The notes under the pieces: generated by a model
What the model was told of the DNA's origin: nothing
Database searches by the model: none
What the model saw: the letters and a program-made list of their open reading frames with translations, nothing else
Part shown: one piece after another, positions 37,508 through 49,556 of the stretch
Position numbering within the stretch: the stretch's first letter is position 1
How the letters are laid out: the number at the start of each line of letters is the position of its first letter
NCBI GenBank assembly: GCA_030549335.1
Contig: CM060198.1
Span: forward strand, 47,085,353-47,149,352
Reading direction: 5' to 3'
Origin: Pontederia crassipes
Taxonomy: Eukaryota > Streptophyta > Magnoliopsida > Commelinales > Pontederiaceae
Length of the DNA: 64,000 nt
Translations under genes and position numbers: made by a program

Positions 37508-38122
37508 CATAAAGATTAATGATGTTATATGTTATCTCATTTTGCTATGATAATATGTTCACATGCCATAGAGCGTATAAGTAGCTCATAGCATGCATAG
37601 GATCTATGTTTCATTATGATGTAATGTATATGCCATGACATATAGAAAGAATATTTTATGATCATAGCATGCATGGCCCTCAACATACTCTAACGGGAGA
37701 AATTCTCTGCACCCCATAGATCGGTGCAGGTATGGACGAGGCTTAGATTTGGTAGCGAGAGCCGCATGATGGAGACATTGCACATTGATTGGTCGGACTA
37801 CGGCCCAAGTTATCTTACTTATGTTATCATGATGAACTTTCATAAGAGTCAAGTATATATGGCCTATCGCCTTTTGAGTCATGTACTTTTGTATGAACTC
37901 CTTTATGTATGATGAACCATATGTTGGACATTATGTTAGAGCATATGTGGCCCATGGGCTAGAGCCGTATCTTGGGTTTTATTAATTATGAAATCTTTTG
38001 TTGTTTTATGTCATTATTGTTTTACTATGTTTCCGCTGCAATGTTCTATGTAATTAGGTCACGAAAGTAATGCCGTCTAAGGTTCGGCAACTAAATTAAG
38101 ATTAAATTTTGGGAGCGTTACA
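37508..38122 (+). repeat. 3' LTR of the Tekay-like element, right part
   Basis: Resumes with CATAAAGATTAATGATG after the CTTGA duplication and ends GGGAGCGTTACA. It is followed by AGTAC, matching the flank of the LTR at 15419-17507. Confidence 0.9.
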
Positions 38123-38594
38123 AGTACTACTCACAATTATTGTATGATCTAAAATTTTCAGATGTTAAAAAATAATTACATCGGTGAAACATGCAAATAA
38201 CTCGTCAGCCCATTTTTCTCTGTCTCGCAATTAAGACGCAAATGCAGATGCCTCCAATAAATTGTGACATCTTTGCATCCAGGATGTACAATTGAATGCA
38301 TGCTAATTCAGCATTCTCCTAACAGCTGTGCAGTCATGTGATCATCCAAGAAGTTTGGAGTTACCAAAATCCCCTAACTTAACAATCAAATTTCTTCGCT
38401 TCAAGTCTTCTTCTAATGCTCTGTTTCATTTTTAATAACATTTTTTACCACAAGAAATTTCCCTTTTCACAAATTTTTTATTTATTTTTTGGGTAACAGA
38501 GGATGGAATACCCTATTTTATACAAGATTGAGGTGGCTAATAGAACCCTCTGATTCATTTTTAGTTAACCCTCCCGTGTATGAAAAGTAAACTC

Positions 38595-38639
<45 letters not shown>

Positions 38640-39343
38640 ACAAAATGAGAATTATCTCTCTAGCATGACTTATCTCTGGTTCTGTGACAAGATTAATCAA
38701 ATTGTATGAACTGAGCAGCAATTGTGTTTCAATGTTTTCATATGCTGCAAGAATCTCCTCTGTTAGATTTCGATCTCTAACAGTGAAGCCCAGCCCATGA
38801 GCCGATGCCCATTAGTACTGTTTCTGTTATTTTTTAATTCCGAATTAATTTTATTCGTTCATTCTTTATTTTTTTCGTAAGAAAAAAAAGCTCAGGAGAT
38901 TTTGTTAAGAACAAAAAAAAAGCTCAGGAGGAGACTTTGCTAAGAACATAAAATCGATGTTGCTCTTCTTAATAGCTTAAAATTTTAGAAAAATTATTTA
39001 GCACATCAAATTTAATGTGATATTAAAATGAAAAATCTTGATTTCAAATATTGTTAAACTTTTGTTAAAAAAATATTTTCTCTCTTTGTTATCCACGCGG
39101 TGAGCTGAGTTAGAACAAAGTGGAGATTACGAGGAATTGAGTGCAAAACAATATCTAATATCTTGATTTACAGTGTAAAATTTGGGATGCATGGCGTTAT
39201 TCTTATTCTGACATTAGAGTTCTAAGTACAGGTTTGTTTTTTTTTTCTGAAACATATAAAATCTGAATGAACAAGGGCTCATATCTTGGCAGCCAAGACA
39301 ACTTTGGAATCAAAGCACAATTTTGGATCATTTTCTTAGATCT
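38123..39343. repeat. Second copies of the 17508 and 11090 segments, joined
   Basis: 38123-38245 repeats 17508-17631, and 38244-39343 repeats 11090-11950. The join is at GCAAATGCAGATGCC, where both parents share a few bases. A (TTA)n microsatellite lies at about 38595-38638 and is absent from the first copy. No coding sequence is seen. Confidence 0.88.
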
Positions 39344-42300
39344 TGTTGGAAATAAAACATCGAGGATCAATAAATAATGAAAACAACGAAAGAAAGAGAA
39401 GATAAATACAGAGATTTAACGTGGTAAAACTCTCGTGATCAATGTGAATAAGAGAAAAACATCCACGGACAAAGGAGGACACCGCCAGAAGGATTTCACA
39501 ATGAGCCAAAAGAGAGTACATCATATAAAACCCTAATGGCCCAAGCCTTTCGCTTTCGCCATAGATCCTCATTTTTCCTTTTTCTCATTTTTTTTTCAAA
39601 ATTTTGAGTACAAGATACATAATTAAAGGCACATCAACAAATCTCCACCTTTACTTGAATTTTACAAAACTCTCGAAAATAAATGCTCAACATGCTCTCC
39701 TTTGCCGAATGGCCCAAATGAGTCTAGCTTGATCTTTGCGTAACGCCCGCCAAGTCTTAACAATAGTCGAACGTGGCAACAGGTAAGCTCTTTGCCATCA
39801 TATCTGCTGGATTGTCATGTGTGTTAATCTTCTGCACTTGAACATCTTGCTTTTCTACAATATCACGAACAAAATGATATTTCACATCTATATGCTTTGT
39901 CCTTTCATCATGTATTTGATCTTTTGTAAGATGTATTGCACTCTGATTATCACAATGTATGACAGTAGCTTCCTCTTTCATAGTGAGCTCCCCAACTAAT
40001 CCTCTCAACTAGATAGCTTCTTTTACAGCTTCAGTGATGGCCATGTATTCAGCTTCAGTGGTAGATAATGCTATTGTATCCTGCAAAATAGTTTTCCAAC
40101 TCACAGCACAATCAGTAATAGTAAAGACATATCCAGTTAGGGACCTTCTTCTATCAAGGTCTCCTGCAAAATCTAAATCAACATAGCCACTTAACAGCTT
40201 CTCAGTGCTTCTTTCCTGAATTAGACATAAATCTACTAACAATACTGACAGCATGAGATATATCTGGACGAGTGCAAACCACTGCATACATAATGCTACC
40301 AACTGCACTACAATAAGAAACTTTTGACATATATCTTTTGTCTTCAATAGATTGTGGTGAACATGAAGCTGAGAGTTTAAAGTGTGCTACAATCGATGTA
40401 CTGACAGCCTTAGCATTCTGCATTTCAAAATGCTACAAGACTTTTTCAATATATTTCTACTGAGACAAAAATAGTCTTCCTGAACTTCTATCTCTAAAAA
40501 TTTCCATTCCCAAGATTTTTTTTACTGCTCCAAGATCCTTCATCTCAAATTCAGAACTTAATTTATTTTTCAAAATATTAATTTCATATATATCTTTCGC
40601 TGAAATTAACATATCATCAACATAGAGCAACAAATAGATGAATGAATCATCGGCAAGTTGATTTAAATAAACACAACTATCATATTTGCTTCTATCAATA
40701 CCAATACTCAACATGAATGAATCAAACCTTTTATACCACTGCCGAGGGGATTGTTTAAGTTCATACAAAGACTTCTTCAGATGGCAAACTTGATCTTCTT
40801 TACTTCCAACATGAAAACCCTCTGGCTGCCCCATATATATATCTTCTTCTAGATCGCCATTTAAGAATGCAATCTTAACATCTAGTTGCTCAAGTTCAAG
40901 ATTCTGCAAAGTAACAATAGCAAGCAAAGTACGAATAGAAGTATTTTTATAACTGGAGAGAACACATCATGAAAATCAACATCCTCCACTTGACTATAAC
41001 CTTTTGCCACCAATCTTGCTTTGTACTTTGTCTCTTCATTATTGATTCATTCTTTCTTTTTAAACACCCATTTGCAGCCAACAATCTTCTTATTCACATG
41101 TTGTTTAACAAGATTCCAAGCGCCATTCTTCTGTAGAGATTTCATCTCCTCCTGCATTGCTATTAACCACTTATTGCAATCAGGACTTCAAATAGCTTCA
41201 GAATATGAGGAAGGATCAGGTAACCCAATATCTTCTACAACACTTAATGCATAAGCCACCAGTTCTTCAAATCTGAGCCTTTGAGGTGCTTTTACTTCTC
41301 TCCTCGGTCTATCACGAGCTAACATGTATTGCTGTTGAACTTGAGGTGATGTACGAACTTCAGAGGCATCGGGAGTATCGTTCTTTTCATCAGAAGAATT
41401 TGAAAGTTCTAACTCCACCTTCTCCAAAGTCTTCTATTTTTTTGTATCATCAATAATAGACAAATCTTTTCTCGAGTGAAGCATCGCAGATTTATCAAAA
41501 GTAACATCTTTACTGATAATTAATTTCTTGGTTTCAGGACACCATAATCTGTAACCTTTAACACCAGATTTATAACCAAGAAATATGCACTTCCTAAGTC
41601 TAGGTTCAAGCTTTCCATCATTAACATGTGCATATGCAGGATAATCGAAAACTCTTAAATGTGAGTAATTAGGAGGATTATCTGACCACACTTCTTTATG
41701 AATTTTTACGTCTAAAGATCGGTGGGGAGACCGATTCACTAAGTGACATGTCAGGTTGACAGCTTCCGTCCAAAACTCCTTGCTAAGTTCTGCATTTGAC
41801 AACATACATCGTACTCTTTCTAGTAGAGTTCTGTTCATTCTTTCTGCGACTCCATTCTGCTGTGGAGTTCTTACAACTGTGTGATGCCTTGCAATACCTT
41901 CTTTGTCACAAAATTCAATGAACTTAGAATTATAGAATTCTAGTCCATTATCAGTCATCAGCCTCTTCACAGCTTTTTCAGATTACTTCTCTAACAAAGT
42001 CTTCCATGACTTGAATGTTTCGAATACATCATCTTTATGCTTTAAAAAATAGATCCAAACTTTTCTAGAGAAATTATTAATAAATGTCAGTAAATACCTA
42101 TTTCCTCCTTTTGAAGGAAACTGAGAAGGACCCCATAAATCTAAATGGATGTAATCAAGGGTTCCCTTCGTCTTATGAATGGCTGAGCCAAAACCAACTC
42201 TCTTCTGCTTTCCGAAGATACAATGTTCAAACAGCTCTAATTTTCCAACTTTTGCACCAGGAAGAAGACCTCTGTTGCTGAGAACTTGCATGCCCTTCTC

Positions 42301-43932
42301 ACTCATATGGCCCAAATGCATATGCCATAATTTTGTGCAATCTTTCTCTGAAGTAGATGAGATTGCTGTTGAACCCATCACAGTCGAACCTTAGAGAACA
42401 TACAAGTTGCCGATTTTGAGGCATTTCATCAACACAAGAGCACCACGAGAAATCTTCATTCCATTAGACTCAATAATAACTTTGCAACCATTTGAGTCTC
42501 ACACACCGAGCGAAATGAGATTCTTCTTCATATTAGGAATATGTCTGACTTCAGATAATGTTCTAACAATTTCATCATGCATCTTAATCTGTATGGACCC
42601 AATACCAACAGTCTTATAGGCAGCATTATTGCCCATAAGAACGACTCCACCTTCAATAAATTTGTACGTGGAGAACCAATCTCGATTGGGACACATGTGA
42701 TATGAACATTCATAAGCGAGAATCCATTCACTTGATGATTTGGATTTATTTGATGTCGTTACCAATAGAACATCTTCATTCTCACTTTTTGCTACACTGG
42801 CATCTGCAACATCAGCCTTTTGATTTCCTTTCTCGTTGCTCTCGTTGATCTTTTTATTTTTGTTCTGTAATTTGTAACACTATGCTTTGATATGTCCCTT
42901 CTTCTTGCATTAATTGCATTCTTTATCTCTGTTCTTCGACTTGAATTTGGATCTATCTTGATTTTGATTTCTCGTCTGATGTCTGTCTCTTGCGATCAGA
43001 CTTGAGGCCTAATCATCATATTTTCTGCTTGATCCCAATTCATTATCCAACTTTTCTTTGCTCAGAAGTCTGCCCTTAACATCTTCAAACGTGAGCTTGT
43101 CCCTACCGTAGATCATCGTCTCCTTAAAGGTTTTATATGAAGATGGCAGATAACAAAGAAGTAATAGGGCTTGATCTTCATCATCAACCTTTGCATCTAC
43201 GTTCTTCAAATCATTGATTAGGGCAATGAACTCACTAATATGTGATTTGATCGACGTACCTTCGGCCATACGAAAGGTGTACAGCCGCTGCTTCAACACA
43301 AGTCGATTCGGTAGGATTTTCGTCAGATACAGAATTTCCAACTTCGTCCAAAGACCAGCTGTCTTCTCTATGAGAACTTCCTGAAGAACATCGTTCGTCA
43401 GGCACAATTGAATCGCAGACATGGCCTTCTCGTCGAGATCCTCATAGGCGGACGCCTCCATGGCGTCAGGCTTTTGACCCAACAGCGCCTTCTTCAACCC
43501 ATTCTGAACCAGGATGGCATGCATTCAAACCTGCCACAAACTGAAATTTGTGTTCCTGTCGAACTTCTCGATGTCGAACTTCGTTGTAGTCATCTTCGCG
43601 AAAAGAAACTCGGCTCTGACACCAATTTATTGGGAATAAAACATCGAGGATCAATGAACAATGAAAATAATGAAAGAAAGAGAAGATGAACACAGAGATT
43701 TAACGTGGTAAAACTTTTTTGATCAATGTGAACAAAAGAGAAACATCCACGGGCAAAGGAGATTATCGCTAGAAGAATTTCACAATGAGCCAAAAGAGAG
43801 TACATCATATAAAATTCTAACCCTCATATATAAAGGTCCATACCCTCCGCTTCCGCCACAGATCCTCATTTTTTCTTTTTCTCATTTTTTTTAAATTTTG
43901 AGTTCAGGATACATAATTCAAGGCACATCATA
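39344..43932 (-). mobile_element. Copia LTR retrotransposon (Tork/Tnt1-like), decayed
   Basis: Minus-strand element with LTRs at 39344-39639 (3') and about 43628-43932 (5'). The target duplication is GATCT (39339-39343 and 43933-43937); the paralogous site near 11950 has a single GATCT and no insertion. A tRNA-Met primer-binding site (minus TTGGTGTCAGAGCC, about 43611-43624) and a polypurine tract (minus AAAGGTGGAGATT, just inside 39640) are visible. LTR divergence by eye is clearly greater than in the Copia element at 5678, and coding frames are multiply broken, so it is older. Confidence 0.95.
39757..43524 (-). pseudogene. Copia gag-pol remnant of the minus-strand element
   Basis: In transcription order: gag (43524-43009, LCLTNDVLQEVL, LKQRLYTFRMAEGTS), a zinc knuckle near 42920-42880 with two in-frame stops, protease region (42765-42499, but with LAYECSYHMC in place of the usual DTGAS), GAG-pre-integrase and integrase start (42381-41983, LWHMHLGHMSEKGM), integrase core (41970-41434, MTDNGLEF, TPQQNGVAERMNRTLLE), a linker (41427-41188), RT (40927-40457, QLDVKIAFLNGDLEEDIYM, LLYVDDML) and RNase H (40347-39757, STTEAEYMA, HIDVKYHFVRD). 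At least eight stops or shifts make it non-functional. The replaced protease motif is a notable loss of a catalytic aspartate. Confidence 0.9.
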
Positions 43933-43937
43933 GATCT

Positions 43938-45368
43938 ATATTGAGCTAGAGAGGAATATGCACATGTCGATCAAGAAATGGGCTTAAAGTCCACTGGAAC
44001 TAATCGAATCTTCATATGATCATCCTCATATGGGAAGCTTCAGTATTGATACAATAATTTAAGTTAAGGCCAAATATCACAAAAAATACCATAAAGATAG
44101 TAAATATTTACATTCAAACCACATTATAAATGAATTTGCTAGTATCTGATATTTATAGTTTTGTTTGTTCGGTCGGATAATCAATTAAAATGGAACAAAA
44201 TTTGTAGCTTCTTCTGTTTTTTTTTTTGTTTGGGTGAAAAGTCCTTTTCTTTGGTGAAACAAGATGCCATATTACAACTGAATGCCATGAAAAATTTGTC
44301 TAGATGATGTAAAAAATGTCAGCGAAGATGTTTTGTTTCTTTCACGTTGATTGTAATCTCAGAGTTCCCACACATATTAATATAATTAATGCCAACTTGT
44401 GGTGATCAGTTGAATGCAAAAATATTGTGAGAAATGGAGATAGCGTCAGTCTTTGTATGGAATGCAAAAATATTATGAGGAATGGAGAGAAAGGGGCAAC
44501 TGAGATACTGATAAGAACACGATTACAGATTGTTACAATTTATGCGTTTTCCTCGAGTTCTAATAACCAGTAACAACTAAATTCTAGTATTCTTGGACAT
44601 GGATGTTTTTTTGGGGAAAAAAGTAGTAATTATATTAATCGATTTAAGTATGAAAGTTTGATCGCGGCCATCACGATCAAACTTCAACACCTTATTTACA
44701 AGAACAAGAAAATAAAATAAACTAAGTTATTCTTTTTCTTAAAAAAAACGCTTGCTTCAGGCTCGAATCAGTTCAGTTAGTAGGTCTCCATTGATCAGAA
44801 ATGGAACCGAAAGACTTGAGAAGGTAATATGAAACATTACGTGTTAGTCATATTAACCAAAATAATCAATTCCGTGTTGATCAGAATCGGTAGCCGGTCA
44901 AGTGATGAGGCTCCTAATTGGCAAGGAGTTTTATCCTTTTTTTCCTTATATTTAGTACCCCAAAAGACCTGTAGATTTTAGGTCATAAGTCAGTAAGTTG
45001 TTAAGTTAAAAATTTGTTTATTGATCCACATGCAGGTTAAGTTGATTGGCAATGCAACTAGTGAATCATTTCACAATTAATACGCCCGTCTTTGCATTGA
45101 TATAAATGCAGAACGCATGTCCAGTAGAAACGATATTATGAAATGATCTGTAATCATATACATATAGTTCATTGATTGGCAATACACACCGTAGGAAATC
45201 CATCCATGCATATTCTCGTACCTGCATGCATGCAACAATTAATATTACAGACATCTCTTACATTGCAATCCCAAAATGTATCATATACAATCTATAAGCG
45301 ATAACGTGACTATGTACGTACCTTAATTACTTGCACAGACGTATGTAGTAGAGGAGGAGCCGTCAGCC
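43938..45368. other. Non-coding DNA downstream of PR-1
   Basis: The first 30 bases complete the duplicated segment. The rest is AT-rich; 45240-45368 is probably the PR-1 3' UTR and downstream flank. No ORF with recognisable motifs is present. Confidence 0.4.
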
Positions 45369-45532
45369 TCAATATGGGCGTTGTCCCACGTAGTTGCCTG
45401 GAGGGTTGTAGCTGCAGATGATGATGATGCCGCCATTGTTGCACACGACGCGGGCGCAACCGATGCTGGTGGTGTTCTTCCAGACCACCTGCATGTAGTG
45501 CCCGCACTGCTCCCCCGAAGCACAGGAATTGC

Positions 45533-48032
45533 TGTTGTAACGTCCCAAGAAATAAAAAAAAAGAAAAAAGAAAAGCTACCCAAGGCCCACTGCCGCACTC
45601 AGCCCACAAGGCTCAAACTCACCTATGTTTACACCTAACCAAAGACCTAAAAGCAACTTGCTTTTTCCCTCAAATCCCAACACCATTCGGCCGAACACCC
45701 CCAAAGCTCCCTCTCAGCTACAGTGTTCACTCTCCCTCTCACCCTCATTAGCTCCACACCTCCAGCAGCAAGGAGACCTCATTTCCTCTCCCCTCTGCTA
45801 CAGTAAGTTCTATGATTTACCTTTTGGTTAATAGCAAGCACCCTAATTGTAGCTACAGTAGACATGGTTAGGGATTATGCTTTGCTATTAAGGTATGTTT
45901 GACGGGATCCACTTACTCTAATCAACCCTTAATGATATTTGTTGTGTGGATTAAGAGATTCTAAGACCACCTTAGATCTTATTAAAGTATGATTAGGGAT
46001 TATGCATTAGATGCTTCATGCTTTATGTGATTACTATTCTATTACTAATCATGCTTAGAATGCCATGTATTTTATAATTTTATACCCTATTGCTTATCTT
46101 GCCTAATGCTCTATTGTTAATCATGTATGGATGTATATTGCCTATTGTGGTTTAGTGACTCATTATGAAATCTTATAAAGCTTGTGTACATTTATAAGTG
46201 TGATTAGTCCTTACGTGCAAACCCCATGTGGTTTATGATTAGAATACTATGAATGTTAAAAAATATTCTATATGATGTGTAGAAGTAAATGTATATTCAA
46301 AATAATGATGTATGCAAGGTTTGGGAATGAAAACATGTAAAATCGGGTGTCTGCCGCCCCAGAACGGGCGACCGATTCCATATCGGTCGACTGGCGGGGC
46401 AATCACATTCTGTGATTAGCGAACGATTGTTCAGTCGTCCGATAGCAATGTAATGATCGATCGATTTAATAACGGTCGTCCGATATGTGTTATCGAAACG
46501 TTCGACACATTCTGTGATTAGCGGACGATCCGAAAATCCATTTCGGACGTCCGAAAGGACTAGTACCGGTCGACCGTTATTCCAACGGTCGTCCGATTTA
46601 GAAGAGCATCACATTCTATGATTAGCGAACGAATCGAAGTCTCATTTCGATCGTCCGAAAGGACCATAACAGTCGATCGATAATTCGACCGGTCGACCGA
46701 TACCCTTCCAATGGTCGACCGTTTCCCAAAACGGTCGTCCGTTCTGAAAACTGATTGGCTATGATTGAATGTCCACATATAGCATAATTTGACTTGTATG
46801 ACCTTAAATAGGATTAAAACATGCAACATGTATGGAATGATTGTATGTATTGATGAATGAAAGTAAAAGATGGATTGGCGTGAAGATGTCTTGTTGTAAC
46901 CGTGGAGGGAAACACATCGTCACTAGCTAGCTTCAGTGGCTCATTCCTAGATGAACATGTGGTCACTTGTTAGTCTAAGAGGCTCGTTCAAAAGATGAAC
47001 ACGTTGTCACTAGCTAATTTAAGTGGCCCGTTCATAGATGAACACGTCGTCACTCACAAGAATGAGGGGCTCATTCATAGGGAACTACCATACCTTAAAG
47101 GTGGGGTTTCCAAGTCCCACGAATCAACATGGTCTACTCAATCAATAAGATAATAAGCTATCTTAATTAAGATAGAAGATGGAAATATGATATAAAGTGG
47201 AAAGTAAAGTCCTACAAACATGTATGTGCTTTCCAAAGATGATTTGTGACATAAAGATGAAGATGAAGATGTAGCTCCAATCGGATGCTAATGTATGTCC
47301 CCTTGTCATAAAATGTTATGAAAGAAGATGATAAAGTAAAGTAAGATGAATGATGATATGCTTTAGCATAATGACAAGTTATGATATGCTTTGACATAAT
47401 GATGATAATATTACATGTTTATCTTACTTGCCATGATGATATGTGCATATGCCATATAGAGTGCATAAGTAGCACATAGCATGCATATGATTTATGTTCC
47501 ATGATGATGATATGCATATGCCATGACATGTAGAGATTATGTCATAGGATCATAGCATGCATAGGCCTCAACATACTCTAACGGGAGAAATCTCCTGCAC
47601 CCATGGATCCGTACAGATATGGACGAGGCTTAGGTTCGACGGCGATGGACCTCATGACGGATGCGTTGCACATGGGTCGGTGGGGGTACGGCCAAAAGTT
47701 ATCTTATTATGATATCATTATGAACTCCTGTGAGAATTAAGTATGTATGACCTATGGGCCTTTGAGTCATTTTACTTTGATGTGAACTCACTTATGTATT
47801 TTGAATCCTTTCTTGGGTCTTGATGCCAGAGCCTATATAGTCCATGGGCTAGTTGTGTATCTTGGGATATTTTATGAAGTCTTCCACTGTTTTCAAGATT
47901 TTATCATTCATGTTTATTATATTATGTTTCCGCTGCAAAGTTTTATAAAATTAGATCATGTCAAAGGCGAAGTAACGTCGCTTAGGGTTCGGCAAAAGTT
48001 TTAAATTAGGGCCGAATTTTGAGGTCATTACA
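45533..48032 (+). mobile_element. Solo LTR of a Tekay-related element inserted in PR-1
   Basis: Starts TGTTGTAACG and ends AGGTCATTACA. Flanking ATTGC and ATTGT form an imperfect 5-bp target duplication within the PR-1 codons for YDNS. It is related to, but distinct from, the Tekay LTR at 15419: shared phrases include GGATTAAAACATGCAACATG, GATGGATTGGCGTGAAG and CATACTCTAACGGGAGAAAT. No internal region remains, so it is a solo LTR left by LTR-LTR recombination. It lies antisense to PR-1. Confidence 0.93.
46340..46750. repeat. Array of CGGTCGACCG-type palindromes in the solo LTR
   Basis: Exact CGGTCGACCG occurs at 46567 and 46690, and CGACCGGTCG at 46686, with many variants (CGGTCGTCCG, TGGTCGACCG, CGATCGATCG-like). 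A phrase CACATTCTGTGATTAGCG recurs at about 46406, 46506 and 46610, giving three units of about 103 bp. The array sits at the same LTR position as the CACGGCCGTG array in the Tekay LTR. Confidence 0.85.
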
Positions 48033-49556
48033 ATTGTCGTATTCGTAGTACTGCTTCTCCTTGACCCATGAATCGACGGCATCTAGGGCGGTCTAGTTGT
48101 CGACGGGCCTTTGGACCGATGAGTCGCTGTCGGCTCTCCCCCCGTAGAGGTTCTCTCCGTAGGGGCCGTGAGAATGGACCAGCTCGCACTCGCTGATAAG
48201 CGAGTTAGCATAGTCTTGGGCGTAGGCTACGATGGTATCGTCCCACGACACTGGAGGGATGTTGACGGCTTCACGGGCGACGTTGTGGGCATTCACATAG
48301 TTGTCAGGGGAGTTCTGCGCCACGACGGTGAGGACGGATGATGCCGCCATAATAATGGCACATATTATGGTGCCCAACGCAACTTTGGAACTAGAACTCC
48401 TCATTGTGCGATGTTTTGAGAGAGCAATTTAACTGGGAGCTCAAAATATTACACGTACTACGTAGAACTCGAATTATTGCTCTTGGGTTGGTGAGAGAGG
48501 TGAGGTCGAATGGCTATTTATACGTGATGATGGGTTTTGTTGTCCACTCGAGTTGCAATCACGATTGCTTAGAAACGAGAACAACCTTTAAAAGATGTGC
48601 ATGGAAACTAGTTCTTTTTTGGCAGCCTCAAGTGCATTAAAAGATTTCTAGTAAACGAAACTAATTGGACAAGGACATCAGGTCAATTAATAAAAAGTTC
48701 AAAGTTGAGCAACCACAACTTAAGGAATTTGTTTCTCCATCGATCCTATAGATATCAGAACCATGAAGGTTCCAATGGCTAGCACTCAAATCACCTCAAC
48801 TTTAATATAACATGTGCCATTAAACTTTTGAATTTGAACCCAACATCTCCATATGGAAACAAAACTCTTCAGTGGTACTCTTTCTTCATCTTTATTTATG
48901 TTAGCTATTAGATCATTATTAACATCATAATTGCTTGATCTATATTTTAACTATAGTTATTGGTAGAACATATATATTGACTACATGTCGGTCTTGGTAT
49001 GCTTAATTATGCATGTAGACGAAGATTTGAATATAAATCAAGAGTGATTGGCATAACTACGAAGATTTGAATATAAATCAAGAATGATTGGCATAACTGG
49101 ACAGCAGAGTTGTGTCCTGGAGTCGTCACAATGATTGGCATAACTCTTATTGCTTTTCGTTCGAACACCGAAATAGCACTGAGTTTCGACCGAAAAAAAA
49201 GATTTTAATATATAATATATGCATATTGTGCATTGATATCATAAATTGAGAATGAAGTCATGGTACAATTATAAAGTTAAATTAATTTAAGCGATCGATC
49301 TTAACAAACCAAATTAGCTAGATTGATTAAACTCGTCTGAATCGTATGGCAATTCAGACCATGTCAATCGCATGATCGTGACAACGACGCAAGTAAACAA
49401 AAGTTAATCTCTGATCGAAGCCCAAATGACAATTCCGATGAATCCATAGAACACTGGTGCTGGAGATGAAACCACAAATAAAAAACATCAGACGATCGAT
49501 AACACTGAGAAATCAACCGATGATCATCATCGGAAAATGGAAATAGAGCTCCAAAA
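47844..49556. repeat. Tandem duplication, unit 1 (LTR end, PR-1 5' part, promoter)
   Basis: Runs from CATGGGCTAGTTGTGTATC in the LTR to GAGCTCCAAAAACA and is followed directly by unit 2. It contains the last 190 bp of the LTR, the PR-1 5' segment and about 1.15 kb upstream. The upstream DNA (48405-49556) has no other gene; it holds a short internal direct repeat of CGAAGATTTGAATATAAATC at 49020 and 49060. Confidence 0.92.
48514..48522 (-). promoter_or_regulatory. TATA box of PR-1 copy 1
   Basis: TATAAATAG on the minus strand, 110 bp upstream of the ATG at 48404. The same box is kept in the duplicate (50230-50238). Confidence 0.7.

Larger units (their letters stand above)
18005..38122 (+). 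mobile_element. Ty3/Gypsy chromovirus, Tekay/Del-like, with nested insertions
   Basis: The 5' LTR is represented only by its last 263 bp (18005-18267). The primer-binding site TTGGTATCAGAGCC follows at 18269. The internal region carries gag, protease, RT, RNase H and integrase fragments and ends with a chromodomain-like tail. A polypurine tract (AAAGGAGGTAGGT, 22716-22728) precedes the 3' LTR, which is split into 22729-24771 and 37508-38122 by a 12.7-kb insertion flanked by CTTGA. The coding region is full of stops and shifts. Long LTRs and the chromodomain-like end favour Tekay over other chromovirus clades. Confidence 0.9.
45369..48404 (-). pseudogene. PR1: Pathogenesis-related protein 1 (CAP/SCP family), split by a solo LTR
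   Basis: PR-1 proteins are small secreted CAP-domain defence proteins. The ATG at 48404 starts a signal peptide (VALGTIICAIIMAASSV) and the mature N-terminus (AQNSPDNYVNAHNVARE, VSWDDTIVAYAQDYAN, LVHSHGPYGENLYGG). An in-frame TAG (48093-48095) falls where family members have a tryptophan or similar residue before ALDAVDSWVKEKQYYEYD. The frame is then cut at 48033 by a 2500-bp LTR and resumes at 45532 with [29 protein letters not shown] and [15 protein letters not shown], ending at TGA 45369-45371. A TATA box (minus TATAAATAG, 48514-48522) lies 110 bp upstream. The stop and the insertion each inactivate it. Family certainty is high. Confidence 0.95.
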
